Of a stretch of 64,000 bases of DNA, positions 36,590 through 47,964 are shown piece by piece. Within the stretch, counting starts at the first letter, position 1, and every line of letters starts with the position of its first letter. Both the position numbers and the translations under genes were made by a program. The stretch comes from Leuctra nigra (Eukaryota; Arthropoda; Insecta; Plecoptera; Leuctridae), in NCBI GenBank assembly GCA_934045905.1, contig OW203768.1, positions 30,781,060 to 30,845,059 of the forward strand. Direction: 5' to 3'. The notes under the pieces are model-generated. The model searched no databases and was not told the origin of the DNA. It saw nothing but the letters and a program-made list of their open reading frames with translations.

Positions 36590-37575
36590 AAATGTCATTT
36601 CTGACAGTTATTAAAACTGTCAATAAGTGCATCTATGTTCTTGACTGGTAGGGCTGAAAATTTGTAAAATAAGAGACAATGTTGGTCTGAACGACCATGC
36701 AAAATATGAGTTTGATTGATCAGATTAATCGAAGACCATTTGATAGGTCAAATGGTGGTGTGGCTATAGGCCGTTTTAAATTAAGTATACAAATGAAAAA
36801 TATTGGTGCCAATCCTTGCTAAGTTTTAAGTTGCCAATCCTTGCTAAGTTTTAAGTTGATCGATTAAACCTTTATGATTGAACGGTTCCTTGTTAATTTT
36901 CAAAAATCACAGGATCTCGTTCAAAAAATATACCTGGGACCACTCATATGATATGATATTAGTGTGTACACAATATCAGATCAATCTGTTGAACGGTCAA
37001 TATTAGTTTCATATCGTTTAAAACTTTCTGCTCTAACTACCTTGCCTTGAACTGTAGATTCGAAGTCGCCGTGAATTTGACAGCCAACACGCAAAAAGTC
37101 CCTAAAATGACAAAAACTTTTGAAAATAACGACATATTAGAGTGAAAATTGGCAAAAATACCTTAAATGTTGGTACCAATGTCCATGCGAAGTTTTTAGT
37201 TGGTCGGTCAATCGGTTCCAGTTTAAATTTCAAAAATCACAGGAAAAATGGTTTCAAATTTGAACCAATTAGAGGATTTGGCTGAATTTTTTTTTTGATT
37301 GGGTACAATGTTGGTTGCAATGACTTTGCTAAATTTCAAATTGATCGAACCAACCAATCGAAAGATAATTTTTATAAAATTTGAACCAATCACAGGATAT
37401 CGTTCAGAAAAGATCCCAGGGATCGCATAGAATACGTTAGTATGTGTACAAAATTTCAGATCGATTGGTTGTGCGGTTTGACCTGGGCAGTGCAGGCAAA
37501 AAAAAAAAAAAAAAAAAACACACAGAGAAAGTGCCATAAGAGTACCGTGGTGACGCTCGCTACGCTCGCTCAATA
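36590..37575 (+). repeat. Dispersed repeat family ending ACACACAGAGAAAGTGCC
   Basis: Internally repetitive: CACAGGAT(C/A)TCGTTCA, AATTTCAGATCGATTGGTTG and TTGGTGCCAATCCTTGCTAAGTTTTAAGT-like phrases recur, and a 29-bp stretch is duplicated in tandem near 36811-36855. It ends with an A-run, ACACACAGAGAAAGTGCC and GACGCTCGCTACGCTCGCTC. Related copies lie at 45590-45830 (+) and 47395-47960 (-). No coding signal; class unknown. Confidence 0.6.
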
Positions 37576-37799
37576 AATCTTACAATTTGACTGGAAATGA
37601 TACTACTTATTGTGACCATGCAAAATCTAATTTCAACTAATCGCAAGATTTAGTTCAAACCCCAAACTAGAAGAAAGGTTTAGGGGCTTGCCAAGAATGG
37701 TATAGTACGGTATTTCAGCTCGATCAGAGAAACGGTGTAACCTGTCGTACCAACAACATAAAAAATCACGTAAAAACAAAAACAGCAGAGACCTGAGAG

Positions 37800-38605
37800 T
37801 AGGGATGGAGCGAACCTGGATTTTGATATCGACTATCGATATCATTTATATATCGATATATATCGATATATATCGATATATCGATATCGCGATATATCGA
37901 TATATTGAAATATCGAAATATCGAAATATCGATATATTGAAGTATCGATATATTGAAATATCGATATATTGAAATATTGAAATATCGAAATATCGAAATA
38001 TTGAAATATCGAAATATCGATATATTGAAATATCGAAATATTGATATATGACAATATTATATTTCGATGTAGGTATGGAAATATTGATATATCGCATAAA
38101 TGCCTTAAATGCCTTAAATTGCTCCTAAAAATGATAGGAAATTCAAAAGAAAATTTAAATAGAAATAACACAGCCGTTCCAAAATATAGGGTCACCGGCC
38201 AGATAAGAAAGAAATGTGAATAATCTGAGAAATTGTTCTAAAATCTGATAAACGCTGCACAGCAAATATGAACTATTTTGCCATAGTAGGTATAAACTTC
38301 AATTAAGAATATAGTTGTATCATACGGTAAAGCTTCGATATATCGATATTTCAATATATCGATATTTCAATATTTCAATATTTCGATATTTCGATATTTC
38401 AATATTTCAATATTTCAATATATCGATATTTCAATATTTCGATATTTCGATACTTCAATATTTCAATATTTCAATATATCGATATTTCAATATTTCGATA
38501 TATCGATATTTCAATATATCGATATTCAATATATTCATGTATCGATATTTCGATATTTTTTTGATATCGATATATATCGATATATCGATATTTTCTCCAT
38601 CCCTA
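37800..38605. mobile_element. hAT-like non-autonomous palindromic element, copy 2
   Basis: The 806-bp sister of 2446-3248, with the same TAGGGATGGAG / CTCCATCCCTA ends and the same middle sequence. It is flanked by a different perfect 8-bp duplication, CCTGAGAG (37792-37799, 38606-38613), proving an independent insertion. The two copies differ mostly in number and order of the GATATATCGA/GAAATATC words. Confidence 0.92.
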
Positions 38606-38771
38606 CCTGAGAGCCAAGAGAGTAAAAATAACATAAACCCGATGATTGTTCTTAGAGCTTTTTATTGTAACACGTCAAATTAATTGAATCAAATTGATGG
38701 ATGCTTGCGAGAGAAAATGCTAAGTGGAGATTTTCTTTTAAGTGGCAACCCTTTCAAAGAAAACCCCCAGA

Positions 38772-41011
38772 CAGTGGCGTGCCGACCTATCTAAATTTGG
38801 TGCTCAAGCACAGTCATTTTTTGGGGGTGGGTGGTCCCCGCAAGGGGACCTACCCACCTTGCGACACATTTTATAATGTAACAGTGATACATTCACCACT
38901 CATACAACTTAATGTATTCACACAAACATGGTGATGAGGGTGTATACGTCGTATTGCTGCACAGCAAACAGTGACATTGTAAATCAATAAAGGAAAGGGA
39001 ACAAATGATTTCTATCAAGAAATGTATGCAGTGAACATGTATATTTGTTCTAATGCTTGATCCATTTTGAGGGTTGAGTATGAAGGTGGGTGGATGGTTG
39101 CAAAAACTGGTTGATGGTTCGGTGGGTGGATGGATAACAAAATATTTATGAAACAATATTCAATTGCCCTATTTTCAGTACTTATTGAAAGGATTTGATT
39201 AATCATAAAAACAGGAAAACTGTTAGATAATCATCTTCTGTATTTTCTTTCATGCTCCTGCATGCTGGATCGAAAATAGTAATTTATTATCAGCAAATAA
39301 GCATCGAATATTTAATAATCGCTGTGATACATTTGTCTGTGTATAATTTATGGATGTAAATTTACGAACATGAATCCATTGAATCCATTGAGTACCAAAA
39401 TTATTTTAAACCCGTCCTTGAGTAGCCTAAAACGAAAGATCATTCACAATTATTGTACCTACCTGTAAAACCATTTTAAACGTGCGCTATAATGTAATTG
39501 AAAACCAAAAAATAGCAGCGCGGCATTTTTAGATTATGTTCTTTTTTATATGAATGACTTTTCTGTTTTCTATCAAAAATACAGTACCTGTAAAATCATT
39601 TTAAACCCGTTTTAACGTAGTCAAAAACAAAATGTTTCGCTGCGCGGTTATTTTTATGTGTGTTTTTATTGCTAATGTAAAATCAATTTAAACCCGTCCT
39701 AAAGTAGCCAAAAAACAAAAAAAATCGCTGCGCGGCAATATTATGTATGAATATTTTTGATTAATTATTAAAGAATTTTTTGTTTACTTTCAAAAATATA
39801 GTACCTGGAAGCCAAAAACAAAAAATTTCGCTGCGCCGCTCTTTTATGCATAATTTTATCACTTTTATAAATTAAGGACTGTTCTGTTTAGAAAGTCATT
39901 TAAAACCTGTCCTAGGTAGCCGAAAACCAAAAAATTCCTGCAACGCATTATTAAATGTGATTTTCTTTTTATAAATTAATCACTTTTTTTAAAACCTGTC
40001 CTAGGTAGCCGAAAACCAAAAAATTCCTGCAACGCATTATTAAATGTGATTTTCTTTTTATAAATTAATCACTTTTTGGTTTATTTTTAAAAAAAATACA
40101 GTAGCTGTAAAATCATTTTAAACCCGTTCTTGTAACCAAAAACAAAAAGTTTCGCTGCGCGGCTATTTTATGTGTGATTTTATTGCTATTGTAATTTATC
40201 ATTTTTAACCCGTCCTAAAGGTAGCCAAAAAGCAAGAAATTCGCTGCGCGGCATTTTTATTTGTGCATTTTGATTATTAATTAATTTATTTTTCTTTTCT
40301 TTTTTTAATTTTAGTAAAATTATCCTTAGGCACCTGTAAAATCATTTTAAAACCGTTCTAATACAGCAAAAAAAATGTTCGCTGCGCGGCTATTTTATGT
40401 GTTTTTATTGCTGCTGTAAAATCATTTTTAACCCGTCCTAAGGTAGCTGAAACCTAAAAAATTCGTTGCGCGGCACTTTTATTTGTGATTTTTATACATG
40501 AATGAATTTTGTGTTTTATTTCAAAATCGTCCTACCTACCTACCTGTAAAATCATTTAAAACTCGTTCTAATGTAGACAAAATCCAATAATTTCGCTGCG
40601 CGGCATGTGTGGTGGGTGCAATGCGATAAAGAATTAAATTAATTACTTCCCAGTTTTTCTCTTCCATTAATGTGTACAAAGTAGCTAAAACTAAAATAAT
40701 TCACTTCGCTTTATTTGTTTCATTGTAGGTAGTTTTAAGAGGTTTAAGATCCAACATTAACAATGATAAATTATATTCTCAAGTCTATAAAATACAGAGT
40801 AAATAGTCTAAAATGCTCCAAAAACCTTCAAAGTTGGTATTGAAATTGAATTTTTCCGAGGCTATGCGCCCCGGACCTGCATGTACTTGGGGGCCCTCCA
40901 CCCAGACCACATTGAACGCTGCCCATTTTATGTTCTTGACCATTGGGGGTGGGTGGGTATAACCACCAATTACTTAGCACCGGTCCTCAAGATAGGTTCG
41001 GCACGCCACTG
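38772..41011. mobile_element. 2.2-kb hAT-like element with internal repeats
   Basis: Ends are CAGTGGCGTGCCGACCTATC and the inverted GATAGGTTCGGCACGCCACTG (one indel). A perfect 8-bp duplication CCCCCAGA flanks it (38764-38771, 41012-41019). The interior (39400-40620) holds about ten diverged units of 85-130 bp containing AAATCATTTTAAACCCGTCC, a GTAGCCAAAAACAAAAA block and CGCTGCGCGGC. One unit of about 83 bp is exactly duplicated in tandem (about 39903-40075). No transposase frame, so non-autonomous. Confidence 0.88.
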
Positions 41012-41019
41012 CCCCCAGA

Positions 41020-41688
41020 GATGTATTCGACAAAGTTCGGTTCGACTTGGTTCTTCCATCAAAGAACACAGCACCTGTCAGTCTGATGATCATCACGAAA
41101 ACACACGCGTGAATGTGAGTAGAGGTGTTATTTTAACACAATAACATCATCGAGAAAGATGCCGACGTAGAGTGGGATGGAAAAGAGCGCAGATTTTCAC
41201 AACATAACATATGTATTACGCAATTACGTGTTTCGGCGACAATATCTTGCAAAATACACGGAAATCTTACTGAAATATCTGTTAAGCGGTCATATTTTAC
41301 AACATGAGTAAATAAATATAGTTATAATATACGTGTGTACCAAAATTGGGAAAGTAGCAGCAAAAATCAACTCAAGAAAAAAAACGCGTTTAAATTTATC
41401 CAAGATTATGACTACGAGATTGGAATAATTCACTTTCTTTTCTGAAGACCTCAGACGAGACTTGACAAATTACAAATATACAAATAACAAATTAATGTAA
41501 AATGAGTTAGATCACAAAATATCTAAAAGCTTTATGCTGCTGCGCACAACAAACAAAAATTATTCGGGCGCTGATAAATAAACACCAATGAATATTTATT
41601 GAAATTGCGAATAAAATGAGCCAATTATCGAGGTGCCTGCCAGCTGACGTCAATGCGCAGTAAATAAACATAATATAGACTCAATGTA
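41020..41688. other. No gene recognised
   Basis: AT-rich sequence with one TGACGTCA at 41645-41652. Confidence 0.4.
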
Positions 41689-41691
41689 TAA

Positions 41692-41918
41692 AGGTGGATT
41701 CACACGGCCGTTCCAAACTTCGAGTTTGAAACTCAAGTTTACCGAAGTTCCGAATCGCCGTTCCAAAAACTCCCGTGTGAACTATGAAAGTTTGAAACTC
41801 AATCCTCACAGTTCGAATCTTTTCATAGTTCACACGAAGGTTTTTGGAACGGCGATTCGGAACTTAGGCAAACTTGAGTTTTAAACTCGAAGTTTGGAAC
41901 GGCCGTGTGAATCCACCT
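41692..41918. mobile_element. Palindromic Harbinger-like MITE, copy 1
   Basis: The 227-bp near-perfect palindrome starts AGGTGGATTCACACGGCCG and ends CGGCCGTGTGAATCCACCT, flanked by a 3-bp duplication TAA (41689-41691, 41919-41921). A 3-bp TWA-type duplication fits PIF/Harbinger elements. No coding capacity. Confidence 0.85.
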
Positions 41919-42058
41919 TAATGCATTGCAGTGCAGAGGATTCAAGTTATTGTCAACATCAGTTATTTCCGCTATAATCCGGTTATTCAATGCTCTGTTA
42001 GAAATCAGTAGTTACGTTTCAGTGGTCATCCAAGGAATTTCATTGGTTGTTGCCCTTA

Positions 42059-42277
42059 AGGTGGATTCACACGGCCGTTCCAAACTTCGAGTTTGGAACT
42101 CAAGTTTGCCAAAGTTTCGAATCGCCGTTCCAAAAACTCCCGTGTGAACTATGAAACTTTGAAACTCAATCCTCACAGTTCGAATCTTTTCATAGTTCGT
42201 TTTTGGAACGGTGATTCGGAACTTCGGCAAACTTGAGTTTCAAACTCGAAGTTTGGAACGGCCGTGTGAATCCACCT
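42059..42277. mobile_element. Palindromic Harbinger-like MITE, copy 2
   Basis: The 219-bp second copy, with the same ends and a TTA duplication (42056-42058, 42278-42280). It lies only 140 bp from copy 1 and lacks about 8 bp in the right half. Confidence 0.85.
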
Positions 42278-42280
42278 TTA

Positions 42281-43990
42281 TAGCCCTAATCAACTGTTTA
42301 AAACTTAGCCCAGCACTGAAAAACGGTCTCTTATTTGAATACCTACGAGATTTGACATTGAAAATTAGTAATTAAAATTTTTAAAGTACCTATAAGTATT
42401 TTTAAACTTAACGATTGTCTAGTTAATGAATGAAAATAAATGTAAAGAGGATTAAAAAATCCGTTATCAACGCCTAGAATGTATTTAACATATTTCAAAG
42501 CTATACATTTGTCAGGATTTTAAAAATAAAACAAGCGTTATTTTACTAAGGGCTGGTTTATGCTGCCAAAACCAGTAATTAGGTTTAAGTGGGTAATTCA
42601 AGGAATGCCATTGGTTGTTAAATTTAGAGTATTGAAAAACTGGACCATATTTAATTACTGACTGTTACTATTATAACTCCATGATATTATGTTCGGTGAA
42701 GTTTAAACAAACACTATTTTAAGAAGATTCCCAAACTAAGATTTGCTGCTGAAAAGTACTACGTATTTCCTCCGTGAATGAAAACGCGTGCCATTCCCGC
42801 CGCATTTACCTGGTCTGTCGGCATGATGAAGCCCGCTGCGCCACACAACACTCGAACACTTGCTTCCACGCCGGTGTCTCAGACGCGACTGACGACGTCA
42901 GAGCGCCGCGGCGTGGGGGACGCCACATTCCACGCACACGCAACGCACGGCGACGCGGTCAAGTAGGAAGCTATGCGTGCGAGGTGGCGATTGTTTATAG
43001 GGGTGTCATTAAATAGTGCCAGAGGGGTGAGGATAGAAAATCTGGGTGTAATCGATATAACACGCTACAACTACTAGCGTTTTGAAGGTATAATTTTCTG
43101 CCTCGCTTGCCCCATTTCGTTCCATTTCTTTTCTTCATAATCATCTTTATAATTGTATAGCTTTTGACTTATCCAGATTTCCAACTTGATATTTTATTTT
43201 CTTATTGAAAGTCTGCAAATAAATTGAATTTCCGCCCAATATTATAATAAAACGTATTAAAACCTATGATTTTAACGCTTCGACAGCTTTAAAGTTGTAA
43301 AAAGGCCAACTAGAAAAAGGTGAACAGCCGTTCAGAAAAACGCATTCAAAGATAACTTCTGGACTTAAAAAAATAAAAAATTGAGCCGATTTATATAAAT
43401 GATATTCCCCTTTCCCTTTTATGCATGTTGAAAACAATTGTTATCAATATTGAAGGTTTTTACACTTGTTTCACATTTTGTGTTTCAACATTTTTATTTT
43501 TTACTCCTTCAATCGATGTACATTAAATCTATTTCTTCCCGAAGCCAGACAGGCGAGATAATGCAAGTTGTTTGGATTATATTTATAAGTATCAATAAAA
43601 ACGGGATTTCTAGTTCGGTAGTAAAATACGTGTGGCTTGGGAGTCGCAAAAGGTCTGGCTGGTCTAGGAATAGATAGCCGCTGTCTATTAATACATCTTA
43701 GCGTGTTCAATACACATAAATTACTAAATATACGTTTTAGCTCTCTGTTTATTGCCCACAAGGCATCAGCCTTGAGTGTTGTCATCCAATAAACATTCCG
43801 AAATTAATTTCTCTGCGGTAAGAGAACAGTCGCAGTTGCGTTCCAAAGAATTCAAATAGTTCGCGCGAAAAGTGTATCGACAGCTGCAGCCGCGCCATCA
43901 AGTAGCGAAATGATTGTACTTAAGCCGTAAGTGCTTCAAAGTATCTCATAGAGAGCGCTGCGTGCGAGTTTCATAAATATTGACTTTTTA
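42281..43990. other. No gene recognised; upstream of the spliced gene
   Basis: A CpG-rich patch at about 42775-42970 stands out. The last 150 bp (about 43850-43990) may hold the promoter/5' leader of the gene at 43999, but no core promoter element was recognised. Confidence 0.35.
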
Positions 43991-43998
43991 TTATTTTT

Positions 43999-46196
43999 AT
44001 GACAAAACAAATTTTCAAGATGGCTTCTGTCGAGATGAACGTCAGTGGGGAGAAGAAAATACCCAAAACAGTGATTAGAGAAATGGACAAAAGGGAATAT
44101 AGCAGATTACGTGATGCTGGTCTAGGTTACGTGTCGCGATCCGGAAAAGTGATACCCGCCAAATCTCAATCAGGTAATGGATATTTTGATTTCGTTTCCA
44201 TCGTCAGCCATGCATGCAATGCCATCAACCTGAGGCTGACATGCTAGCCTGGTTTGGCGGTTGGCCTACATTGAGTTCAATCTTCACAGATGTGCTCTGC
44301 CAATGTCCACAACATTGCGGAGACAAGATACCGCAGGATGTCCGCAACAACCTCTTCGCCCAGTTCTACAAGATGGCAGATCACGAGCTACAGAACGACT
44401 TCCTTCAAGCGCACATCGAGACGATGGCGGTCAGAAAACAACGACGTCGAGATAGACTCGTTCTCAATGAGCCGAATGCCGCGAAGAGTCAGCGAAGAAT
44501 GTCCTGCAGATACCTCATTCCTCTCTTAGCTGACCCTAAGATAGCCATCAAACCAGGTATTATCATGATGGCCATTGACACATGTTTACATTTAAAATAG
44601 TTTTAAATAATATGGAATCAGAAAAAAATTCGAATGCTGCCAATTTTTTTACTTTATTTTAGTAACAGTTTTTACACGAATTATGAAATGTAACTGGGAA
44701 CTACCTAATTGTGTAGGTAGTAAGTTCGAAATACATTACGAGTCCACCTTGAGGTAGAAGCAGGTATTTTGATTTAAAACTTTTTAATCAAAACAAAATG
44801 TAAGAAGGTCACCCACCCCACTTATTAGTGGAATATACTAACTAGATAGTAATGTAGTCTGGAAATATCAAATGCACACATGTCACAAATATCACATGGA
44901 AATATCACATGGAAATATCACATGGAAACCGCTCTGTGAAGCGAGCCTTTATACAAATTATTATTCGTGTGAAAGTAACTGCTCTATAATAATAGACCTT
45001 GAAATTAGAGGAAGAAAATCTGATTGAAGGTATAGTTGAGTTTTTCTCTCTATACCTATTTGAAAGTTTCTATTGATTTCCACTCAGAATTTGCACAATG
45101 GAGCTTGACTAGGAACAAGGGTTTGTTTTGGCAGGTTGTAAATTTATAGAGATGAGCCAGGTATCAAGTCAGGGGCAGGGAGGGCGATTTTTACAACTGT
45201 GCATTGATGCCAAATACCACACATTTGAGAGGTTTAGAAAAATGTCCTACCTCTTTCCATATTTTAAGAAACATTTGACCATATTTGACAACAGGGGAGA
45301 GTTGGGATTTGGAGATCATAAATGACGGCATGTAGCCGAATCTGTAGCTTGTTAGAAAGTGTCATGTTTTTGAGCCATTCACAATGGATGAATGGCCTTT
45401 GACTGGATACCGCGTTTGCCGATATAGGTATAGAGAGAAAAACTCCACTATATGAAATGAGCAGTAATTTAAATACATTCGTTGAAATTACTTGTAGGTA
45501 TCAAAATTAAACAAATATTTCAAAACAAGCAGAATATTTCAGTACAATGTCAATGACTATGACATTTATGACCGATTTGCCTGAAAATTATAAAGAACTC
45601 CTGAAATGTTGGTCCCAAAGACTATGCAAAATTTACAGTTGAGTGGTCAAACCATCTAGGTCAAACTGACCTTTTTAAAATTTTCAACCAATCGAAGGTT
45701 GAAACCACCTAACTGACATTAGTGTGCGCAAAATTTCAAATCGTTTGGTTGAGTTCCGAACTAGGCTTCACCAACAATAACAAAACAAAAACACACAGAG
45801 AAAGTGCCAAAAGTCCCTCTCACTGAACTACTAAACCGCATTGTCCCCCCCCCCCACACTAGTTTGGACTAAACTGAAACCCCCAATCCTGCAGGACGCA
45901 ACCCGGGAACGCGCACCGTCGAGGTCTGCCAGAAGGCGTACATGCACGTGTTCGCGATCACGGAGAAGCGCATCCGACTGCAGCGCGAGAAGATCATCGC
46001 GCAAGCCAAGGCCGAGCAACACGAGGACGAGGTGCTCGACCTGTTGACCGAGGAAGACATGTGCGCGGTGAGGCAAGAGACCGTCGCGCCGGTGCCAGAC
46101 TTCGAAGTGTTTCGCATGGAACTCGATAGAGACGTCGCCATCGTCAATAACTTCTTCATCAATCAGCTCTGGAAGCCGGAATACGTGGATTTCTAA
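43999..46196 (+). CDS. Three-exon gene, Cys-rich uncharacterised insect protein
   Basis: Exons 43999-44173, 44290-44556 and 45895-46196 join through two GT-AG introns, both phase 1 (CAG|GTAATG, TTCACAG|AT, CAG|GTATTA, CCTGCAG|GA), giving 247 residues. ATG at 44020 has the better start context (AAGATGG) and would give 240. Exon 2 carries CQCPQHCGDKIPQDVRNNLF and exon 3 VEVCQKAYMHVFAIT. This Cys-x-Cys...Cys, charged helical, VC-x(2)-Y/F layout recalls the N-terminal half of uncharacterised transposase-like proteins common in insect genomes, but the usual nuclease-like C-terminal part is absent. The protein ends after an acidic/charged helix with ...WKPEYVDF. Exon 3 is GC-rich with coding-like codon use. 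AATAAA signals follow at 46446 and 46740. The family link is from memory and unproven; function unknown. Confidence 0.65.
45031..45452. mobile_element. TA-flanked MITE in intron 2
   Basis: Ends TAGTTGAGTTTTTCTCTC / GAGAGAAAAACTCCACTA continue as inverted repeats for about 27 bp (to TATACCTAT) with one mismatch. TA lies at both outer edges (45031-45032, 45451-45452), as expected for a Tc1/mariner-type insertion. The 420-bp interior is non-coding. Confidence 0.7.
45590..45830 (+). repeat. Dispersed repeat family ending ACACACAGAGAAAGTGCC, copy 2
   Basis: Shares GCAAAATTTCAAATCG(T/A)TTGG, a CCAATCGAAGG-like phrase and the terminal ACACACAGAGAAAGTGCC with 36590-37575. It lies inside intron 2. 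Confidence 0.55.
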
Positions 46197-46199
46197 TGC

Positions 46200-47390
46200 T
46201 GTCCAGTTTAGATAGGTAGAGCAATTTATCAGGGGAACTATGTATTATTAAATTATTAGATGATAATTTATTTATATAGGTAGGATGTAATTTATAATTT
46301 TTGTAAAGCCCAATTAATTTGTATACCAAATCGACCAAACATGCAAACTATTACTCAACGTTAGTTCTGTAATACTTGAAATATGCGGTGAAGGAAGACT
46401 ATCAGTTTAGACATGTGTAGTTGTGATAATTATTTGTAGGTAGGTAATAAAACCTCTTTGTAATCTGTTTTCAAAAATCTTATTAGAATATAGATTGGTT
46501 GAGGTTCAATGTTGTAAGTCCTAATTGAAGGAATATGTTAACGAAATTTGTTTCGGTTGATTTGATGAAGTATTAAAATTGAAATTATTTTGATTTTGAA
46601 AACTAGGTAGTTTTTGCACAAAATATTACTGATTTTGTGCAATATTATTAGGGACCATTGCAATCTTCACCGATGATAATTAAGTATTTATGTGATAGTT
46701 TTAGTAACTTTTATACCAAGAGACGACTATGCGGTTTTTAATAAATATAGTATTTTATATTAAATAATGTTTCTAGTGTTTATTCCTACATAAAAAGTTC
46801 CCATCAAATTCAATCTGAAAATTAAATGAACTAGTACAATACCAGGGCTTTCAGTTAGCATCAGGAACTGAACCCAAATGATTATTAGTTCTGGTTCCTG
46901 AAACAATAATGATTCCGGTTCGATTTGGGTTCCAAGTGGTTCCTTAAAATTCAGACTTTAATTTCAATTTATTTTTAAATCCACTTTTGTAAACTGACAG
47001 GCACAGTAGATTGCATAACTAAGGCAGAAATGTTTATCAGATATTGACCAACTGATTATTTATTTGAAACACTGGACATTTGTTAGATAATTTGAAATTA
47101 GGAGCGCATTGAGGTAAAAATTTACCGAAATTAATTATGTATTTAAAGATCCTCTGTGGAACCCATATAAATGTGAAATATTATTAAGGGTTCCAGCCCC
47201 CCTCCCCTCCAAAATAAACGTTCGGTTTCGGTTTCAGTCCCTGCTTAGCACTCTTAATTCACCCCTCTCTCATAATTTTGCATTTTAAAGCAATAGTCTG
47301 CTGGGTATGCAGGGACTTAATTTTCAAACAGGTAATACATTGTTGCATATTTAATTTTTTTAAATTAAGCAGTTTAAAAAGAAGTGTGTC
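46200..47390. other. 3' flank of the spliced gene; possible hAT remnant
   Basis: After the polyadenylation signals, CAGGGCTTTCAG (about 46843) and GTTTCAGTCCCTG (about 47231) could be ends of a decayed hAT element, with GGTTCCGGTTCGATTTGGG-like words inside (similar words at 55676-55735). No target duplication was found. Confidence 0.3.
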
Positions 47391-47394
47391 ACAC

Positions 47395-47960
47395 TAAGAT
47401 ATATCTTGTAATGACGAAATAGTTGAGCGAGCGTCTCCTTTTGGCTCTTTTGGCGCGGACCTCTGTTTTTTTGTGTGTTTTTTTTTTTTTTTTTTTTTCT
47501 GTTACTGAGGCTACATAGGTCACAGATTTTCTTCGATCGAGCTGAAATTTTGCACACATGTTCGGACATTCTCTGGGCGTTGCTGACCCCCAAATTTTTT
47601 GAAATCCATTCATTGGCTAAAATTTAAATAAACATCTCCTGATGGTAGGTTGAAAAATGGCAATGGTCTTCTATAAAACTGATAAACTCATATTTTGGCT
47701 ATACAGGTCAGTTTTTCTTCGATCGAGCTGAAATTTTGCACACATGTAAAACCAACCTTCTCTGTTTACAGACACTAATTTTTTTGAAATCCATTCATTG
47801 GTTAAAATTTAAATAAATATCTCCTGATAGGCTGAAAAATGAAAACGGTCTTCGATAATTCTGATCAAACTCATATTTTGCATGATCATTAAGACCAACA
47901 TTGTCTCTTATTTTACAAATTTCATCCCAATCAGTTAAGAACGTATAAACTTATTGACAT
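47395..47960 (-). repeat. Dispersed repeat family, reversed copy 3
   Basis: The reverse complement shows the family's GACGCTCGCTC end, a CACAC/A-run and repeated AAAATTTCAGCTCGATCGAAG phrases. The sentence TCTTCGATCGAGCTGAAATT occurs twice on the + strand (about 47530, 47716), so it is internally tandem. Confidence 0.5.
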
Positions 47961-47964
47961 TTTT

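Larger units (their letters stand above)
44557..45894 (+). other. Intron 2 of the spliced gene, filled with repeats
   Basis: The 1338-bp intron contains a short CACATGGAAATAT tandem repeat (about 44885-44930), a TA-flanked MITE (45031-45452) and a dispersed-repeat copy (45590-45830). A C-rich tract (45845-45855) precedes the acceptor. Intron 1 (44174-44289) is only 116 bp. Confidence 0.6.

Noticed and set aside
38893..39206. Minus-strand open frames of 63-87 codons
   Set aside because: They lie within the hAT-like element, overlap each other, and contain no recognisable transposase motif.
44174..44207. A 34-bp intron in the spliced gene
   Set aside because: The acceptor-like CAG at 44205-44207 would shift the frame and 34 bp is too short; the 116-bp intron to 44289 keeps phase and gives a sensible product.
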